Positions 9,054 through 16,671 of a stretch of DNA of 64,000 bases are shown here, in pieces. This DNA is from Youhaiella tibetensis (GTDB taxonomy: Bacteria > Pseudomonadota > Alphaproteobacteria > Rhizobiales > Devosiaceae): contig NZ_CP041690.1 in assembly GCF_008000755.1 (NCBI RefSeq), forward strand, positions 434,001-498,000, given 5' to 3'. Positions within the stretch are counted from its first letter, which is position 1. Each line of letters opens with the position of its first letter. The notes under the pieces were generated by a model. It made no database searches. It was not told the DNA's origin and saw only the letters and a program-made list of their open reading frames with translations. The position numbers and the translations under genes are program-made.

Positions 9054-9069
9054 CGGCTCGATGATTGCC
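9054..9069 (+). promoter_or_regulatory. Candidate sigma-54 promoter of gabT-gabD
   Basis: CGGCTCG-ATGA-TTGCC matches the -24/-12 pattern TGGCACG-N4-TTGCW at nine of twelve positions and keeps the GG-N10-GC core. The predicted transcript would begin near 9080, before the chosen gabT ATG at 9094 and after an alternative ATG at 9061. The match is moderate; the NtrC-like palindrome upstream raises its credibility. Confidence 0.42.
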
Positions 9070-9093
9070 GTACACCAGTCAACGAGACGACCC

Positions 9094-10377
9094 ATGTCCA
9101 CCAACGCAGAGCTTCTCTCCCGCCGCAACGCCGCCATTCCGCGCGGTGTCGCCCACACGACGCCCATAGCCGCCGAACGCGCGCTCAACGCCGAGATTTG
9201 GGACATCGAGGGCAGGCGCTATGTCGACTTTGCCGGTGGCATTGCCGTGCTCAACACCGGGCACCGCCACCCCAAGGTCATCCGGGCCGTCCAGGACCAG
9301 ATCGACCGTTTCACCCACACCTGCTTCCAGGTCGTTCTTTACGAGCCCTATGTCGAGCTTGCCGAGCGGCTGAACGCCATCGTCCCTATCGAGGGGCCGG
9401 CCAAGACCATCCTACTCTCTACCGGCGCCGAGGCCACAGAGAACGCCATCAAGATCGCCCGCGCCGCGACCAACCGCTCAGGCGTCATTGCCTTCACCGG
9501 TGGCTTTCACGGCCGCACTATCGTCGCCAGCGCCATGACCGGCAAAGTCGTGCCCTATAAACTTGGCCTCGGCCCGACCGTCCCCGATGTCTGGCACGTG
9601 CCGTTCCCATCTGCGGCCAGCGGCGTTTCCGTCGAGGAAGCGCTGCGCTATCTGGATTTCCTCTTCAAGGCCGACGTCGCGCCGTCGCGCGTCGCCGCCA
9701 TCATCATCGAACCCGTCCAGGGCGAAGGCGGCTTCCACCAGGCGCCAGTGGACATGATGGTTGCCCTGCGCCGCATCTGCGACACTCACGGCATCGTGCT
9801 CATCGCCGATGAGGTTCAGACCGGCTACGGGCGCACCGGCAAGATGTTCGCAATGGAGCATTATCCGGTCACGCCCGACCTGATGACCATTGCCAAGAGC
9901 CTCGCCGGCGGCTTCCCGCTCTCGGCGGTCACTGGCCGTGCCGCCATAATGGATGCCGCCGATCCGGGCGGTCTGGGTGGCACCTATGCCGGTAACCCGG
10001 TTGCCTGCGCCGCCGCGTTGGCGGTGCTCGACGTGTTCGAGGAAGAAAAGCTCCTTGAGCGCGCCAACTCCATCGGGGAGCGGTTGACGAAGCGCCTTGC
10101 GACCCTGGAAGGGCGCAACGACCTCGTGCCCGTGCAGGCGATCCGAGGCCCGGGTGCCATGGTTGCGTTCGATATCGTCAAGGACCGGACCAGCGGCGAA
10201 CCGGACGCTGAGGCGACCAAGCGTGTCGTCCAGCGTGCCTGGCAGGGCGGTCTCGTTCTCCTCTCGTGCGGGGTCAACGCCAACACCATCCGCATCCTCG
10301 TGCCGCTCACCGCCTCCGATGCCATTGTCGATGAAGGCCTCGACCGGCTCGAAGCCGCGCTCGTGCGGGAAGCATGA
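9094..10377 (+). CDS. gabT: 4-aminobutyrate aminotransferase
   Basis: This is a 427-residue class III PLP-dependent aminotransferase that converts GABA plus 2-oxoglutarate to succinate semialdehyde plus glutamate. Visible signatures are the phosphate-binding LSTGAEATENAIKIAR, LIADEVQTGYGRTGKMF, and the PLP lysine in MTIAKSLAGGFPLSAV. I use the ATG giving MSTNAELLSRRNAAIPRG since GabT proteins start this way; an ATG at 9061 would lie inside the likely promoter. The stop overlaps the gabD start by four bases. It may also act on related omega-amines such as putrescine, since no separate putrescine aminotransferase is encoded in the window. Confidence 0.93.
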   Translation: MSTNAELLSRRNAAIPRGVAHTTPIAAERALNAEIWDIEGRRYVDFAGGIAVLNTGHRHPKVIRAVQDQIDRFTHTCFQVVLYEPYVELAERLNAIVPIEGPAKTILLSTGAEATENAIKIARAATNRSGVIAFTGGFHGRTIVASAMTGKVVPYKLGLGPTVPDVWHVPFPSAASGVSVEEALRYLDFLFKADVAPSRVAAIIIEPVQGEGGFHQAPVDMMVALRRICDTHGIVLIADEVQTGYGRTGKMFAMEHYPVTPDLMTIAKSLAGGFPLSAVTGRAAIMDAADPGGLGGTYAGNPVACAAALAVLDVFEEEKLLERANSIGERLTKRLATLEGRNDLVPVQAIRGPGAMVAFDIVKDRTSGEPDAEATKRVVQRAWQGGLVLLSCGVNANTIRILVPLTASDAIVDEGLDRLEAALVREA

Positions 10378-11831
10378 AAATGCCGCTGGCTCTTCACGAT
10401 CCCTCACTGCTTCGCAACCAGTGCTACCTCGGAGGCGCCTTTGTCGGCGAACCGGTGGAGCCCGTCGACAACCCGGCGACAGGCGAAGAACTGGCGCGCG
10501 TCCCGGCGCTCGACGCCAAGGCTGCAACTGCTGCCGTCGAGGCTGCGGCGCAGGCCTTCAAGCCGTGGTCCCGGCGCCTCGCCAAGGAGCGCTCCAGCAT
10601 CCTGCGCCGCTGGTTCGACCTGCTTATCGCCAACCGCGATGACCTAGCGCTGATCCTAACGTCCGAGCAGGGCAAGCCCCTGGCGGAAGCCCTGGGCGAG
10701 ATCGACTACGCCGCCTCCTATGTCGAGTTCTATGCCGAGGAAGCCAAGCGCGTCTCTGGCGAGACGCTGCCCAGCCACCGCGTCGACGGGCGCATCATGG
10801 TGCTGCGCCAGCCGACCGGTGTCGTTGCCGCCATCACGCCGTGGAACTTTCCGGCCGCCATGATCACGCGCAAGGTCGCCCCGGCGATCGCGGTGGGTTG
10901 CACGGTCGTCGTCAAGCCGGCGCCCGAGACGCCGCTGACCGCCCTGGCCATCGCAGAACTGGCCCATCGCGCCGGCTTGCCGGCGGGTGTCCTCAACGTC
11001 ATCACCGGCCCCGCCGCCCCGATTGGGGAGGTTTTCACCAGTCACCCGGCAGTTAGGGTTGTCGGCTTTACCGGTTCGACTGCCGTCGGCAAGCTCCTCA
11101 TGCGGCAGGCGGCCGGCACGGTGAAGAAGGTCGCACTCGAACTCGGCGGCAACGCGCCGTTCATCGTTTTCGATGACGCCGATCTCGATGCCGCCGTCGA
11201 AGGCGCCATCGCGGCAAAGTTCCGCAACATGGGGCAGACCTGCGTCTGTGCCAACCGCATCTACGTCCAGCGTCCGGTCGAGCGCGCCTTCGTCACAAAA
11301 CTGGCTGCTGCCATGGAAAGGCTCAAGGTCGGCAACGGCCTCGACGCGGGCACGACGCAGGGGCCGCTCATCACCTCTCGCGCAGTCGAAAAGGTCGAGG
11401 CCCACATCGCCGATGCGCTGGCCAAGGGAGCCGTCGTCCATATGGGCGGCAGGCGCCATTCCCTCGGCGGCACCTTCTTCGAGCCCACCCTCATGACGGG
11501 GATCACCCAGGACATGACCGTCGCCCGCGAGGAAACCTTTGGTCCCCTGGCCCCCGTCTTTGCCTTCGACACCGAGGACGAAGTCGTCGCCATGGCCAAC
11601 GATACCGAGTTCGGCTTGGCGGGCTATTTCTACTCGCGCGATATCGGGCGCATTTTCCGGGTCGCCGAGGAGCTTGAATACGGCATGGTCGGCATCAATT
11701 CTGGCCTCATCTCGACCGAATTGGCGCCTTTCGGCGGCATCAAGGAGAGCGGCAATTCCCGCGAGGGCTCCCACCACGGGGTCGAGGAGTTCCTCGAAAA
11801 GAAATACCTCTTCGTCGGGGGGATCGCCTAG
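10374..11831 (+). CDS. gabD: NAD(P)-dependent succinate-semialdehyde dehydrogenase
   Basis: This 485-residue aldehyde dehydrogenase oxidises succinate semialdehyde to succinate, the last step of GABA catabolism. Catalytic residues are the glutamate in VALELGGNAPFIVFDDAD and the cysteine in MGQTCVCANRIYV. The ending, with FGGIKESGNSREGSHHGVEE, is characteristic of GabD. It is translationally coupled to gabT by an ATGA overlap. An ATG two codons downstream is an equally possible start. Confidence 0.94.
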   Translation: MKMPLALHDPSLLRNQCYLGGAFVGEPVEPVDNPATGEELARVPALDAKAATAAVEAAAQAFKPWSRRLAKERSSILRRWFDLLIANRDDLALILTSEQGKPLAEALGEIDYAASYVEFYAEEAKRVSGETLPSHRVDGRIMVLRQPTGVVAAITPWNFPAAMITRKVAPAIAVGCTVVVKPAPETPLTALAIAELAHRAGLPAGVLNVITGPAAPIGEVFTSHPAVRVVGFTGSTAVGKLLMRQAAGTVKKVALELGGNAPFIVFDDADLDAAVEGAIAAKFRNMGQTCVCANRIYVQRPVERAFVTKLAAAMERLKVGNGLDAGTTQGPLITSRAVEKVEAHIADALAKGAVVHMGGRRHSLGGTFFEPTLMTGITQDMTVAREETFGPLAPVFAFDTEDEVVAMANDTEFGLAGYFYSRDIGRIFRVAEELEYGMVGINSGLISTELAPFGGIKESGNSREGSHHGVEEFLEKKYLFVGGIA

Positions 11832-11840
11832 CGATCCCCT

Positions 11841-12242
11841 TCAGCCCAGCCCCGACGCCCTCGTTGCGAGATACCCGGCGGTTGCCGCTGTCGCCGTCAG
11901 TACGGTCCCCCACGCCAGGTCGACGAAGGTGACCGCGCTCGACCATCCGCGCAGCGTCGATTGGTTGGTGAGGTCGTAGGTGCCGTAAGCCACCAGGCCC
12001 AGTACCGCGCCCGCGATGAGCGCATTGATCCACGTGCCGGTGTTGAGCGCCGGCAGCACCGCCAGCACCACCACGCCCCCCACATAGACGAGGTAGAAAA
12101 GCCCCGCGACCTGGAGGTTCGGCTTTTCGAGCAGCAATTCGCCCAGGCGCTCGCGGTAGAACGGGGTTGCCGTCGAAAGCCAGATGAAATCGAGCGCAAA
12201 GAAGACGAGCGCCGTGGCGCCATAGGAAACCAGGTACTTCAT
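11841..12242 (-). CDS. DUF2177 family membrane protein
   Basis: This small protein of 133 residues has about four transmembrane segments, from YLVSYGATALVFFALDFIWL to the last one ending near YLATRAS. The motif LDFIWL near the start and YGTYDLTNQSTLRGW in the middle identify DUF2177. The ATG giving MKYLVSYGA lies two bases before the stop of the ChrR-like gene, so it is the third gene of the sigma/anti-sigma transcript. Its function is unknown; DUF2177 genes recur beside ChrR-type regulators, which suggests a membrane role in the photo-oxidative or envelope response. Confidence 0.85.
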   Translation of the reverse strand: MKYLVSYGATALVFFALDFIWLSTATPFYRERLGELLLEKPNLQVAGLFYLVYVGGVVVLAVLPALNTGTWINALIAGAVLGLVAYGTYDLTNQSTLRGWSSAVTFVDLAWGTVLTATAATAGYLATRASGLG

Positions 12243-12244
12243 GG

Positions 12245-12898
12245 TCAAATTCCCAGGATCGGTTGGACGAGACGCACCACCCAACTGCTGAAGCGCAGGG
12301 GCGCGTCGGTCACGGCCAGGCAGATGCAGTCCGCATCGGGTGTCGCGCGGGGCTGGTGGGTCACCGAGCCGTCGGCGTCTTCGAGGTCGCCCGGGCCGAA
12401 GCGCCCGGTCTCGTCCTCGAATGCGCCTGACAGCACGAGCGTCAGCTCGCGTCCGCCATGCGAGTGTTCGGGCACCGGCTTGCCGGCCGGGATCTTGAGC
12501 AGCCGAACCTGAGTCGTATTTTCCCCCGTCCGGATCAGGCATTGGGACGCCCCCTTGCCGAGCGAGCGCCATTTGACGGCTTCGAGGTCTCCCCCCAGAT
12601 AGTCCCGCAATGGCCGCGGGATGATCGGCTTTTCAGCCTGAACAGCGGCCCGCCCCGCCTTTTCAGCTGGCCGTTCGGAAAGCCTGGCCCGCACGCTCTC
12701 CCAGCTTGAGGGCTCAATCGCCTGCGGTTGCGTACCCTCGAGCAGCCCGCCGCCGATCTCTTCCGCCTCGACGAGCCGCCGCCGGCAATCGGGGCATAGC
12801 GCCAGGTGCGTCGCGACGGCGATGCTCCAGCCTTCGGCCAGCGACCCCATGGCATAGGAGAGCAACAGATCGTCGCTGATGTGATGGCGAATGGTCAT
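12245..12898 (-). CDS. chrR: ChrR-like zinc anti-sigma factor with cupin domain
   Basis: This 217-residue cytoplasmic anti-sigma factor is of the type that holds an ECF sigma factor inactive until singlet oxygen or organic peroxide appears. The N-terminal domain keeps all four zinc ligands known from Rhodobacter sphaeroides ChrR at the same positions (His6, His31, Cys35, Cys38, in ATHLALCPDC). A linker leads to a cupin domain with PEHSHGGRELTLVLSG and a later THQPRA. The start overlaps the sigma gene stop by four bases, which supports stoichiometric production of the pair. Confidence 0.9.
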   Translation of the reverse strand: MTIRHHISDDLLLSYAMGSLAEGWSIAVATHLALCPDCRRRLVEAEEIGGGLLEGTQPQAIEPSSWESVRARLSERPAEKAGRAAVQAEKPIIPRPLRDYLGGDLEAVKWRSLGKGASQCLIRTGENTTQVRLLKIPAGKPVPEHSHGGRELTLVLSGAFEDETGRFGPGDLEDADGSVTHQPRATPDADCICLAVTDAPLRFSSWVVRLVQPILGI

Positions 12899-13470
12899 GA
12901 TGCCTCTCCCGTTCCGCGCAGCGCCGCCTTGAGCTTGGCGAAAGCCAGCCGCATGCGGGATTTGACGGTTCCAAGTGGCACCTTGAGCTCCGCAGCGATC
13001 TCGCTTTGGGATTGGTCGGAAAAGAAGGAGCGGTTGAGCACGTCAGCCTGGTCCGGGGGTAGTTGCGTGAGCGCCAGCTTGAGGCGTTCTGCGTCTTCGC
13101 TTGCCGCCAGGCGCATGTCGGCCGGTTCCTCCCCGTCGGGCACGAGGGCAGGATCGGAAGGATCGAATTCGGGACGCTTTTCGCGCCGATAGGCATCGAT
13201 GCGCAGATTGCGCGCGATTGCGAAGATCCAGGCCGCGGCGCTACCCTTGGCGGGATCATAAAGCGCGGCCCGCCGCCACACGATCAGCATGGCTTCCTGC
13301 ATGAGCTCGTCGGCCGAGGCCGCGCCGCCTCGGGACAGGTAGGCTTTGATGCGCGGAGCAAAATGACGGAACAGGGCCTCGAAGGCCTCAACGTCCCCGT
13401 TTGTGCCGACCGCGACCAGAAGCGCGGTCAGCCCGGCTTCCGTATCCCCGTCGTCATCGATCCTGGCCAT
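12895..13470 (-). CDS. rpoE: ECF sigma factor, RpoE/SigK type (ChrR partner)
   Basis: This 191-residue ECF sigma factor directs RNA polymerase to stress promoters. Region 2 includes ADELMQEAMLIVWRRAALYD and AAAWIFAIARNLRIDAYRR; region 4 includes LPPDQADVLNRSFF and the helix-turn-helix SEIAAELKVPLGTVKSRMRL. I start at MARIDDDGDTE, preceded by GGAG; the open frame continues upstream to 13629 but the extra residues look noncoding. The gene is transcribed with chrR and the DUF2177 gene and is divergent from the FAD oxidoreductase gene. Confidence 0.9.
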   Translation of the reverse strand: MARIDDDGDTEAGLTALLVAVGTNGDVEAFEALFRHFAPRIKAYLSRGGAASADELMQEAMLIVWRRAALYDPAKGSAAAWIFAIARNLRIDAYRREKRPEFDPSDPALVPDGEEPADMRLAASEDAERLKLALTQLPPDQADVLNRSFFSDQSQSEIAAELKVPLGTVKSRMRLAFAKLKAALRGTGEAS

Positions 13471-13565
13471 CGGCACTCCGTCATGACTCGCCGCTACCCG
13501 CACCCTGGGGCGGAGGAACACCCGGTTGTCGCATGGCGACCTTGGTATGGAAACAACTAGCTGCA

Positions 13566-13601
13566 TGATCCCAGCTACGCGAAAGCGCGCAGCCCGGATC
13601 A
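13566..13601. promoter_or_regulatory. Facing TGATCC / GGATCA elements in the sigma-factor divergent region
   Basis: TGATCC at 13566-13571 and its complement GGATCA at 13596-13601 face each other across 24 bases, between the sigma gene and the oxidoreductase gene. TGATCC is the -35 element of RpoE/ChrR regulon promoters in Rhodobacter sphaeroides. On the minus strand a weak -10 (TAGCTG) lies 18 bases away, pointing at the sigma gene; on the plus strand I find no convincing -10. Autoregulation of rpoE-chrR is plausible but unproven. Confidence 0.35.
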
Positions 13602-13688
13602 CTGCCGAAGTAAATTCCTTGCCTCGCAAATCCGATCTGGCCTCCGGCTCGTATCTCTTGCAATACGATAACCAGAGGGAACGCGTCC

Positions 13689-15011
13689 GTGCGCAACGTG
13701 GCAGTCATTGGAGCAGGCATAGCAGGACTATCAGCGGCGTGGCTGCTCAGCCGCACCAACAAGGTAGTTCTCTATGAAGCCGAGGGGCGTGCGGGTGGCC
13801 ATGCCAACACCGCGACTTTTCCCTCCCTCTCGGGACGGGTGGACGTGGATACCGGGTTCATCGTCTACAATGAGCTTAACTATCCCAATCTCGTCGCCCT
13901 CTTCTCCCATCTGGGCGTTGAAACCGAGGCGTCGGACATGTCCTTCTCCGCTTCCCTCGAAGGCGGGCGCCTCGAATATTCGAGCGAGGGCCTCAATGGC
14001 TTGATCGGACAGCGCGGCAATGTCTTGAAGCCGCGTTTCTGGGCCATGCTCGGCGATATCGTGCGTTTCTACAACGAAGCTCCCAGGCTGCTCGACCGCC
14101 ACGATCTCGCCGGCCTGACGCTCGGCGATTATCTAGATCGGGAACGGTATAGCCAAGCTTTCGTGCGCGACCACCTTCTGCCCATGGGCGCGGCAATCTG
14201 GTCGACCACCGTCGAGCAGATGCGCGACTATCCCCTTCTCGCCTTCGTGCGTTTCTTCAAAAGCCACGGCCTGCTTCGCCTGGTTGGCCGTCCGCAATGG
14301 CGCACCGTCACCGGCGGGAGCCGCCGCTACGTCTCGCGACTGATCGAAGACGGCAATTTCGAGCTCCGTCTGGGCGCGCCCGTCGTCAGCGTCGAACGGC
14401 GAGGAGAAATGGTCGCGATCAGGGACGGCAACGGCAACGAGGCGATCCACACCGATGTGGTGTTCGCCACCCACGCGGATCAGGCGCTTGCCCTCCTCGA
14501 TGATCCAGATGCGGGCGAGTGCAACATCCTGTCGGCTTTTCGGTATACCAAAAACACCGCCGTCCTGCACGCCGACCCGCGCCTGATGCCGCGGCGGCGT
14601 CGCACCTGGTCGAGCTGGAACTACATCGGGGAGCCGGGGGAAAGCGGCGACGACCAGCTCTGCGTCACCTATTGGATGAACCGCCTGCAGAACCTGAACG
14701 TGCCGGAAGACTATTTCGTTACGCTCAACCCCGTGCGGGAAATCGCGCCCCACAGCATCGTCAGAACGATCCAGTACCGACACCCCCTCTTCACCCGCGC
14801 CGCGATCGAGGCCCAGCCACTCCTCTGGCAATTGCAGGGTCAGCGTAACACCTGGTTCTGCGGCAGCTATTTCGGCCACGGGTTCCATGAGGACGCCCTC
14901 CAATCCGGCCTCGCCGTCGCCGAGGCCATGGGCGGGGCGAGCCGTCCCTGGTCGGTCGACCCGCGTGCTAGCCGCATTCACACCCAACCCATGCTTGCGG
15001 CGGCCGAATGA
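13689..15011 (+). CDS. FAD-dependent amine-oxidase-type oxidoreductase
   Basis: This 440-residue flavoprotein has an N-terminal FAD fold (VAVIGAGIAGLSAAWLLSR, then YEAEGRAGGHANT) and, near the end, WFCGSYFGHGFHEDALQSG, the second FAD contact region. It belongs to the group commonly paired with DUF1365 and cyclopropane-fatty-acid-synthase genes in ECF/ChrR clusters, where a role in modifying membrane fatty acids under singlet oxygen has been proposed. No cyclopropane synthase gene is present here. The start is a GTG with AGAGGG ten bases upstream. The next gene overlaps by four bases. Confidence 0.85.
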   Translation: MRNVAVIGAGIAGLSAAWLLSRTNKVVLYEAEGRAGGHANTATFPSLSGRVDVDTGFIVYNELNYPNLVALFSHLGVETEASDMSFSASLEGGRLEYSSEGLNGLIGQRGNVLKPRFWAMLGDIVRFYNEAPRLLDRHDLAGLTLGDYLDRERYSQAFVRDHLLPMGAAIWSTTVEQMRDYPLLAFVRFFKSHGLLRLVGRPQWRTVTGGSRRYVSRLIEDGNFELRLGAPVVSVERRGEMVAIRDGNGNEAIHTDVVFATHADQALALLDDPDAGECNILSAFRYTKNTAVLHADPRLMPRRRRTWSSWNYIGEPGESGDDQLCVTYWMNRLQNLNVPEDYFVTLNPVREIAPHSIVRTIQYRHPLFTRAAIEAQPLLWQLQGQRNTWFCGSYFGHGFHEDALQSGLAVAEAMGGASRPWSVDPRASRIHTQPMLAAAE

Positions 15012-15838
15012 ACCTTCGATCCTGCATCTATCGTGGAAACGTCGTGCATGGCCGGCTGCGCCCCCGTCGGCATAGGCTCCACTACCGCGTCTTTTCGCTG
15101 CTGCTCGACCTTGATGAGCTACCGACCATCGCTGGCCACTTGCGCCTCCTGGGCTTCAACGCTCCGGCCATCCTGAGTGTCCATGAAAGCGATCACGGCG
15201 ACGGCCGCGCGCGAGGCCTGCGTGGATGGGTGGACGAACAGCTTGTCGCCGCGGGAATAGAGACCGGCGACCTGCGGGTCGAGATGCTCTGCTATCCTCG
15301 CATGTTCGGCTACGTCTTCAATCCGCTGACGATCTATTTCTGCCGCGATCCCGAAGGGCAAGTGCGTGCCTTGCTCTACGAAGTCTGCAACACGTTCGGC
15401 GAGCGCCACACCTACGTCTATCGGATAGATTCGTCCGGCCAGTTGGGCGCGCACCAGGGCCCCAAGCTCCACTATGTCTCGCCTTTTGTACCGATGGATT
15501 GCGTCTACCGCTTTTCGATTGAAACACCCGGAGAGCACCTTCTGGTGCGCATCGATGAAATGGATTCGGAAGGTCTGCTGTTGCGCGCTTCGCTCTCGGG
15601 CCGGCGCGTGCAACTCGATGACCGGGGGCTTTTGGCCGTCCTGTTTGGCTACCCCCTGATGACGTTCAAGGTCATGGCCGCCATCCACTGGGAGGCGCTG
15701 CGCCTCTGGCTCAAGGGGATGCGCGTCTATCGTCATTCCCGAGCCGACACACCTTGTGCGGTCACGGTGATATCGCCCCCGTCAGCGCAGCATGCGGCGG
15801 GTAATCGCGAAGCGCAGCCGCGACGGGAGAATGCTTAG
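15008..15838 (+). CDS. DUF1365 family protein
   Basis: This is a 276-residue protein of the DUF1365 family. The opening SCIYRGNVVHGRLRPRRHRL and the blocks CYPRMFGYVFNPLTIYFCRD and YEVCNTFGERHTYV are characteristic. It is translationally coupled to the FAD oxidoreductase and almost certainly works with it; the reaction is not firmly known, and lipid modification is the working idea for the family. Its 3' end overlaps the convergent SDR gene by 57 bases, so the C-terminal 18 residues are coded on both strands. Confidence 0.88.
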   Translation: MNLRSCIYRGNVVHGRLRPRRHRLHYRVFSLLLDLDELPTIAGHLRLLGFNAPAILSVHESDHGDGRARGLRGWVDEQLVAAGIETGDLRVEMLCYPRMFGYVFNPLTIYFCRDPEGQVRALLYEVCNTFGERHTYVYRIDSSGQLGAHQGPKLHYVSPFVPMDCVYRFSIETPGEHLLVRIDEMDSEGLLLRASLSGRRVQLDDRGLLAVLFGYPLMTFKVMAAIHWEALRLWLKGMRVYRHSRADTPCAVTVISPPSAQHAAGNREAQPRRENA

Positions 15839-16528
15839 CGCGCGCATCGAAAGCACCATGCGCCAAGGAAAGGCGATCTCGAAATAGGCGCCCTCGAGTC
15901 CCTTCATGATAGCGCCCACCGCTTCCTCGGTCGAAATCAGGAACGGCATGGGAAAGTCGTTCTGCTTGGTTAGCGGCGTATCCACGAATCCGGGACAGAT
16001 GAGATTGAGCCGGATGCCGGCGCGCTCGAGCTCCGGACGCAGCGACTGGCACATGTGGATGAGTGCAGCCTTGCTCGCGCCATAAGCCGAGGCATAGGGC
16101 AGGCCAACATAACCCGCGACCGAGGCGACGACCGCGATATGCCCGGCTTTGCGCGCCATCATCGCTGGCAGCAGAACGCCGAGGCAGTTCGAGGTTCCCA
16201 TCACGTTGACTTGGAGCGTTCGCGCAAAGGCCGTCGGATCGAAGTCCGATGCCGAAATCGGCTCGTAGGTGCCGGCGTTCAAGATCGCCAGGTCCACCTC
16301 CCCTAATTCCTCTGCGATCTGCGCCGCCACCTTGCCGACCGATGCAAGGTCGGTCACGTCGAGTGGGAAGGCGAAAATCCGATCGGGGTTCAGAGCTGCC
16401 ACTTCTGCCAAGGCCCCTGTCGAGCGGGCACTGATGGCGACCCGCCAGCCCTCCTGCGCCAAGGCCAGCGCCAGGCCTCGTCCTATTCCGCTGCTTGCGC
16501 CTGTCACCCAGGCCAGACCTTTTTCCAT
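15782..16528 (-). CDS. Short-chain dehydrogenase/reductase
   Basis: This is a 248-residue NAD(P)-dependent oxidoreductase with TGASSGIG at residues 10-17, the LNAG motif, and the catalytic serine and YxxxK in SVAGYVGLP then YGASKAAL. The substrate is unknown. Genes of this type sit in the ECF/ChrR regulon clusters of several alphaproteobacteria together with FAD-oxidoreductase and DUF1365 genes, and here it runs convergent to them. The ATG giving MEKGLAWVTGA fits the family; an upstream ATG would add 26 polar residues. Confidence 0.85.
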   Translation of the reverse strand: MEKGLAWVTGASSGIGRGLALALAQEGWRVAISARSTGALAEVAALNPDRIFAFPLDVTDLASVGKVAAQIAEELGEVDLAILNAGTYEPISASDFDPTAFARTLQVNVMGTSNCLGVLLPAMMARKAGHIAVVASVAGYVGLPYASAYGASKAALIHMCQSLRPELERAGIRLNLICPGFVDTPLTKQNDFPMPFLISTEEAVGAIMKGLEGAYFEIAFPWRMVLSMRALSILPSRLRFAITRRMLR

Positions 16529-16600
16529 GCGTCTTTTCCTTGCCTTGCTCCTTCTACGATCCGGTTCGCCCGGTGGATCAGTCCGGCGTTGTCGTTCTTG

Positions 16601-16617
16601 TTGCAAACGACTTGCAA
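16601..16617 (+). promoter_or_regulatory. Upstream Mur-type box of sitABCD
   Basis: TTGCAAACGACTTGCAA is an inverted repeat with 6-base arms TTGCAA. It resembles the Mur-responsive sequence known in rhizobia, where the Fur-family protein Mur represses sit genes when manganese is plentiful. It starts 41 bases before a second, more perfect copy. Confidence 0.6.
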
Positions 16618-16641
16618 TAGCAAAACGGCTGTCGTAGGTGA

Positions 16642-16658
16642 TTGCAAATCATTTGCAA
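16642..16658 (+). promoter_or_regulatory. Proximal Mur-type box of sitABCD
   Basis: TTGCAAATCATTTGCAA is a perfect palindrome around a central C, ending three bases before the AGGAG ribosome binding site of sitA. With the copy at 16601 it forms a two-site operator on roughly the same helix face (41-base offset). Mur binding is inferred from family knowledge. Confidence 0.72.
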
Positions 16659-16671
16659 CAAGGAGTGGAAA

